A stretch of DNA of 64,000 bases from Hymenochaete sp. R1. Its lineage: Eukaryota > Basidiomycota > Agaricomycetes > Hymenochaetales > Hymenochaetaceae. Position numbers and translations under genes: made by a program. The stretch covers positions 62,001-126,000 of the forward strand of contig JAFREE010000003.1 of the NCBI GenBank assembly GCA_019400425.1, read 5' to 3'. A model generated the notes under the pieces. The model saw only the letters and a list, made by a program, of their open reading frames with translations, was not told the DNA's origin and made no database searches. This document shows, piece after piece, positions 58,721 through 64,000 of the stretch. Positions within the stretch are counted from its first letter, which is position 1. Every line of letters begins with the position of its first letter.

Positions 58721-59120
58721 CGCACAGAAACGCTTTCGTCCGTGAAAACGTACAGCGTCATTAACCGCATGTTGCAAACTGTAAGAATACTGAGCAAACT
58801 CACTTAGCAGGCAGAACTAAGGGTGCCGCATATACGAATAGGGTACTAGCCCCCTTAAAAACTCGCACAGCTTTGGGATTTTGCGAATGCTTGAAAGCAA
58901 AGCCCAGTCACAACCCTCGTTCTTCCAGGCGCAAAATGGCAGTTAGAAGGGCGTTCCTGTGGCCAAAGCAGACAGCTAGAGAACGAGAATCCTGGAGAGA
59001 CTGGTGTCACATCATCATCGAGTGAGGACTTCGCAGCGTACTTCGGCAATTTCCGATCACACGAAACGCAAATCAGTCCGTGTCCCTTTTCCTCTCCTCT
59101 CTTTACCTCCAACAACCACC
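58721..59120. other. Divergent promoter of Raptor and coiled-coil gene
   Basis: About 400 bp, no gene. A 5' non-coding exon of Raptor may lie here (a GTGAGT donor and TTACAG acceptor are present but only ~25 bp apart). Confidence 0.4.
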
Positions 59121-62100
59121 ATGCACGCTAATAACCCTTCCTTCCAAAGACTCTCAAAAAACGGGATTTCCCATGCAATGTCTTCAACCGACAAGCAAGA
59201 AAACAGAATGTCTCTGCCGTTTCGCAACTTAAAGCAAGAACATGTTCCTTCAAGGTCTCCTTTTCTGAAGCTCTCCAACAACAAGATCGTCAATCAAGAG
59301 TCAAACCACTCACTCAACAGTCAGTCTCAGCTGTATCAGGAAGGAGTGCAACTCCATCCAACTCGCCCGACACATACACGTTATTCTTCTTCCGCAAATT
59401 TCAATGAGCCTATAGACAATAACATTGGCTATCATCATGCTTCTCAGCCGTCAGCGACACGGCCAATCAGACATTCACTGCCTCCACCAATCGGTTACGT
59501 GTCAGATGCTCCCTCAGAAACTGGAAATAAAGCGTCTGGTAAATTTCGTACTTCAGACCTGGGTCTAGGAACTAGAAGCAATGACGAAGGTCACGATACC
59601 TACCTCATCTCTCAAAGGGTCTTCAAGAAGGAGTCTAACACGTCTTCGCCGAGGCAATCTGAAACTGATTTTGGAGCCATTCATGACAGGATCAGTGGGA
59701 CTGATAACGCTGCAAAATTCTCTGATGGCTTTCTTATCTCTTCTCGGGCTCGTCGAAGTTCCGTAGCTAGCCGAGATACTTACGCCGGAAGCAGGCGCAA
59801 CTCAAGAGGTTCCGTCGTCCACGAAGGTCCCTGCAAGCAATTTAGGGATGAGTTGACTCCACTTCCCTCCGCAAGTCAGGGAGATCCCGATCATCTATAC
59901 GAAATGATGGTGCAAGGTGCTACAGGGTTTCGCAACATCCGGCTTCTGCTTGATGAAAAGGTAAGGCTACTTCTTGAGTATTGCTTCGATCGATTGATCG
60001 TGTCCCTTGCAGACCACAGAAGTAAAGCAATTGCAAGACCAAGTCAATGGGCTGATTTCTGAGAAGGATAGCCTCGGTCAACGACTCGATGATACGAAAC
60101 GACGAACGAAGGATTTTCGAGAAACGAGTCTTAAGAGGTATATTTGCTTCAACTCTGCCAATTGTGGTTCTTACCTTTGGAAAGTTTGGCTCGAATGGAG
60201 ACGATGTGTGATGCTTTCAACATTCAGGCGAGAGAATTTGTCGCGAGCTCGAAGGGCTTCAAAGAGTCATCGGAACTGCATGAGTTGAAAGCGTTAGTGG
60301 AAGATGGCATGAAAAGTATGAATTTCAATTTCGATATCATTCTTTTGCTGATGTCCTCATTTAGAGTTGGAAGCCTTCAACGGTGAGGACGGCGTCTTCA
60401 CGCCGACTCAGGAATGGAGGTCGACATTGGCAGAGCTTCAAGCGGCGTCTGAAAATAGTTGGTAAAACATCAAGGGCGTCCGATTAAATCTGACATCTCT
60501 TTAGATCGTCGTGTTCTCGATATGTTTCGCGATCGATTGGAATTCACACAAGGAGAACTTGCAGATGCAAAGAACCGTACAGCTGAAATGGAAGGAAATT
60601 ATGCCTCGGAAAGCAATGCCCTGCGCACTTCGTACGACAAGATAGATACAACGAGTGAGCATGAATCAGCGTGTAGTGTAATTTCTCAGCTCATCTTTTC
60701 CAGATACAAAAGTTATCGAGTTATCGACTGTGCTGCATACTCAGCAACAAGCCAACTGCGGTCTATTGGTCAAGTGTGCAGAAGTAGAGGCTGAAATCGA
60801 AACGCGGAGGAACGAGTATGCAACTTTCCTCAGCATGACACACATAACGTTAATACATCGATAGGGTTGCAGATTTGACAGCTCGCCTTGCAACGGCAGC
60901 ATCCGAGAATACCAATCTAAGTGAAAGGCACGTGGCATACTCACATAAATATATTTATTAACTAATGTGATCATCGCAGTTTGTCAGCTACCAGAAGCTT
61001 GCTACAACAAAAAGCATCGGAATTTGACACGCTTCAAGGCGCTCAGACTGAGTATGCCTCGTCTGTACGTTTTTGTATGCAAAATTGATATATTTATTGC
61101 GAAGAGCGGAAATGCAGCAACTGGAACTCACAGAATGCCGTCAACAGTTGCAGACACTCCAAGATGCAATCACTCAGGCGAAAGAAAGGTAAAAGATTTA
61201 TCGCCTCCTCAACACTGGTCCTTACGTATTACGTAGGGTAATATTAGCTGAGAACGAGCTGCAAGTTCAAAATGCCATTCGCGAACGAATCGAAACTGAT
61301 CTCGACCTCGAGCGATCAAGGTCCAAGTCGGAAATTGAGTATCGGTCGACGCTCGTACGCGAAAGGGACGAGTACCAGAGTCGTGAGCAGTCATTGGTTA
61401 ATCAGATCCACGACTACAAAGCCAGGTACGTTACAATCTCAGTGTCCTCAAAAATAGAGATGTTATTTACCTATATAGGCTCGGGGACCGTGAAGCACGA
61501 TACGAGGTAAACCTAATGTGACCAGCTTGGGACTTTCCTCACCATTCTTGGATAGATGTTGCAGGAGCGCTTTGAGGAGCAAACAGTCGTACTTCGGTTA
61601 GAGAAAAAAACACTCGGAGATATACGGGTAAGTTATCTATTAGCTAAAGCTAAAGCTATTCCCTTTTAACAATGATTTAGGAACGTCTTCAAAACACGGA
61701 GAGGTCGCACACGGTAGGAACAACACCGTTGACATATATACTCGGTCTGCTTACTCCTACCTTTAAATTAGGAAGTACTTGATAGATTGAAGCATACTCA
61801 CGACTTAGCCGTTTTGGAAATAAAGGAACAACTCAAAGACTCGGAGTCTAGACTTAGGCAAAGGGAGGGCGAACTTGCTGCAAAGTGTACGGAGACTCAA
61901 GAAAATATAGCGAGTCTCAAGTCTAGACATGCAGAACAATTGGAGGCCGCCAATGCTAGGCTTGCCGATAAGGCGAACTCCATGTCACGTTTGGATGACG
62001 AACTCAAGTCGTGGATAGATAAATGCAAAGACCAAGAACAACGTATCAAGGACTTCGAGAGGGACCTAAATCATGTTCAACGAGAACTGATTGAGGCGAA

Positions 62101-63163
62101 AGCACCGTCACAGGTTCATATTGAAGAAGTGGCGAAGCTCAGGTATCAACTTGAGGCCGAACAGAGTAAAGGAGTGAATTTGATTGAACGCGCGAAGAAT
62201 ATTGAATCGCGGTACAAGCAAGGCGATCTGGTTGGTCATGTAACGCATTGTTTAATAGGGTCAAGACTTATGAACTTTTAGGCTCCCGAAGAGGTCCGGT
62301 TGATCGAGAGTGTAATTCGGACATCGCAAATGAACCACGAGCAACAACTAGTCGCAAAGGGAAACGAGATACGGCAGCGCGATAATGCTATCAAGAGCCT
62401 CGAGAGCAGGAGATCCGAACTCGAAGCACAGCTCGCTCGTATCTTGAATAAACAGGTACGTGACGTTGTTTTGTAGCGTAACTGAAACGTGCAAGCTCAA
62501 TCCGACCGTTAGGCTCAAGCGAAAGCAGTGGTGCCATCCATGAAGGACGGACAGACTGGCAACTCCCTGATTGACTTAGATTCTTGGACATCTTCGCAAT
62601 TGTCTGAGGAAACGTCGATTGATAGAGTCACTAATATACAGAAAGATAACGTAAGTTTCATCCTTCTCGGCTTTCTCCTAGAAAATGGTTCAAGTGAAAC
62701 CCTTCAAGGTTACGAGCAAGCCCTTTAAAGCATACCAGTCACCTCAAGTAGAAGGGTCGTCAGTAGCTATGAGAACGTCCCCCGACGACAAGACCCCAGT
62801 TGCTGCTCCTGCGAAAGCAAAGTCGAAGGCTAATAGTTCTGCAAAACTTCATCGCACCCAGCACCCAACGAGTCCGACGGAACAGTTTGACAAAATCCCA
62901 AAGACGGCTACTACGTCGAAGCGAAAGCGCATTGCAATTGCGACTCAATCAGAGCAGAACGGGAAGAACAAGAGAGTGCATCGTGCTGGGACATTGACTC
63001 GTAGCATGTCGAAGGAGACGGATGAGATTGAAGAAGCGGAAGATCATTTACTTAATGCTGCAAAGGTTCGTAAAAAAACTGCAGACTGCCATTTAGATAA
63101 GCTAATATTTGCATATAGTCGGGTGATATGACTCCGGCGATTAAGTCTCGAAAAAGAAGGTGA
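59121..63163 (+). CDS. Long coiled-coil protein, unknown (possibly chromosome or spindle associated)
   Basis: About 20 exons (exon 1 59121 to ~59959) give ~950 residues. The N-terminal ~290 residues (MHANNPSFQRLSKNG, RHSLPPPIGYVSDAPS) are disordered and Ser/Asn-rich. From ~290 to ~790 runs a nearly continuous coiled coil with heptad-rich segments (VKQLQDQVNGLISEKDSLGQ, ESRLRQREGELAAKC, LEAANARLADKANSMSRLDD, VAKLRYQLEAEQSK). The C-terminal ~160 residues are basic and rich in SP/TP sites (TSPDDKTP, TTSKRKRIAIATQ) and end KSRKRR, a likely nuclear signal. The layout (disordered head, long central coil, basic tail with SP sites) resembles transverse-filament or spindle-pole coiled-coil proteins, but I see no family motif. 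The ATG was chosen as the first in frame. Confidence 0.75.
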
Positions 63164-63555
63164 AATAAGGAAGTCAAAGTCTCCATCGGTGTGTGTGTTG
63201 GGGGGGAGGGGGAGGAGTCATTGGGTCAACTTCCTTTTCAAAAGCAGCATCCAAGCAACATCATTGTTGTTCATTTCTACGACCATTGATCCTTTAAATT
63301 GTCTGACATTCTCTTTCCATACATGTACACTTTAGTAGAAATGTTGCGTGATTTTATCCCTACCGTATTCTAAAATCGTATGAGATAATCGACTGGATCG
63401 CACCAGAAATTACATGGAATAGGTTCAACTGAGGTTGCGAGTGACGACGAGTGACGCGTTAAAACTATTTTTAGTAATAACACGAGTCGGAAGCGCGACG
63501 CCTGATGCGGTGCGAATTCACCCAAAATCTGTGACTTCATGAACTCTTTCTTCTA
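63164..63555. other. Intergenic: coiled-coil gene 3' side and CK2 beta promoter
   Basis: A GT/G-rich stretch (GTGTGTGTTGGGGGGGAGG) follows the stop near 63192-63210. No gene seen. Confidence 0.45.
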
Positions 63556-64000
63556 ATGCCACGCTCACTTCAACTTGGCCCGACTGACCCCAGATACACT
63601 ACGGAAGGAGCACCTATGGACGTAGGCGCTGACCTGCGGGAAGCCGATCAAGAAGGATACGGTGAGCGCAATCGTTATCCCATCCGATCTAACTTTGCTC
63701 AACAAGCAGCACGACAGCATCCTCAACACCCACCTCTTCTCTGACATGGATTAGCTGGTTCTGTGCGCTTCCGGGTCATGAATACTTCACTGAAGTCAGC
63801 GAGAGCTTCATCGAGGACGACTTCAATTTGACAGGGTTGAATAGCTTGGTACCCTTTTGGAAAGAAGCGATGGAGATGGTGCTCGATGTTGAACCAGGTA
63901 ACGCGTTATCGCCTTATTATTACAAAACATTCGCTAATGTTTCATTTTGAACTATCGAAGAGGAAGATTCCCTCAGAATCCCAGACGTTTCGATTGTGGA
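63556..64000 (+). CDS. CKB1: Casein kinase II regulatory subunit beta (3' truncated by window)
   Basis: Exon 1 starts MPRSLQLGPTDPRYTTEGAP at 63556. It joins in phase (GGA TAC G | CA TCC, acceptor ACGACAG at ~63718) to ASSTPTSSLTWISWFCALPG, then HEYFTEVSESFIEDDFNLTG, LNSLVPFWKEAMEMVLDVEP and, after a second intron, EEDSLRIPDVSIV at the window edge. WISWFC, GHEYF, DDFNLTGL and LDVEP are the N-terminal signature of CK2 beta. The missing part should hold the zinc-binding dimer domain. As the regulatory subunit it joins two catalytic chains into the tetramer. The acidic SESFIEDDF region matches the polyamine-binding loop. Confidence 0.9.

Overview
The window is nuclear DNA of a filamentous basidiomycete, most likely an Agaricomycete. 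Genes are dense on both strands and most are cut by many introns of about 50-70 bp with GT-AG borders and short CTAAC/CTGAC-type branch motifs. Several products point to this lineage: a DUF6593-type protein, a fungal ERJ5 DnaJ protein, VID27, a trifunctional HIS4 and a DEDH Argonaute. I see no bacterial, plasmid, phage or CRISPR features. Gene models were joined by hand from reading frames, splice sites, phase and family knowledge, so exon edges may be off by a base or two.

Left third (1-20 kb): the 3' end of an unidentified protein; a small unknown gene divergent from VID27; a peroxisomal-type acyl-CoA ligase; a DUF6593 protein; the AP-1 sigma adaptin; a REX3-type RNA exonuclease; a ceramide synthase; a Gfd2/YDR514C-like DEDD nuclease; the centromeric histone H3 (CENP-A); and a long disordered protein whose N-terminus resembles an MLKL-type four-helix bundle.

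Middle (20-34 kb): a 2.3-kb purine-rich, repeat-rich gap; a roughly 1200-residue disordered and coiled-coil protein; RRN7/TAF1B of the RNA polymerase I initiation machinery, with unusually long, microsatellite-filled introns; a 278-bp MITE-like element; and an ER-membrane DnaJ protein.

Right half (34-64 kb): glutamine synthetase, a conserved unknown protein, NAD-isocitrate dehydrogenase subunit 1, a membrane alpha/beta hydrolase, a short-chain dehydrogenase, pyruvate dehydrogenase E1 beta, HIS4, Argonaute, Raptor (TORC1), a long coiled-coil protein, and the 5' part of casein kinase II beta.

There is no obvious single pathway or cluster. Several genes touch carbon/nitrogen metabolism and growth control (GLN1, HIS4, IDH1, PDH E1 beta, Raptor), others chromosome or RNA biology (CENP-A, Argonaute, REX3, RRN7). 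Many are arranged as divergent pairs sharing 100-800 bp of promoter. The least ordinary signals are the MITE with four internal copies of a TGTAAC-based motif, two introns best explained as GC-AG, the CENP-A tail that keeps an H3-like ARKSTGG block, the MLKL-like N-terminus, and the microsatellite expansion across roughly 19.8-28 kb.
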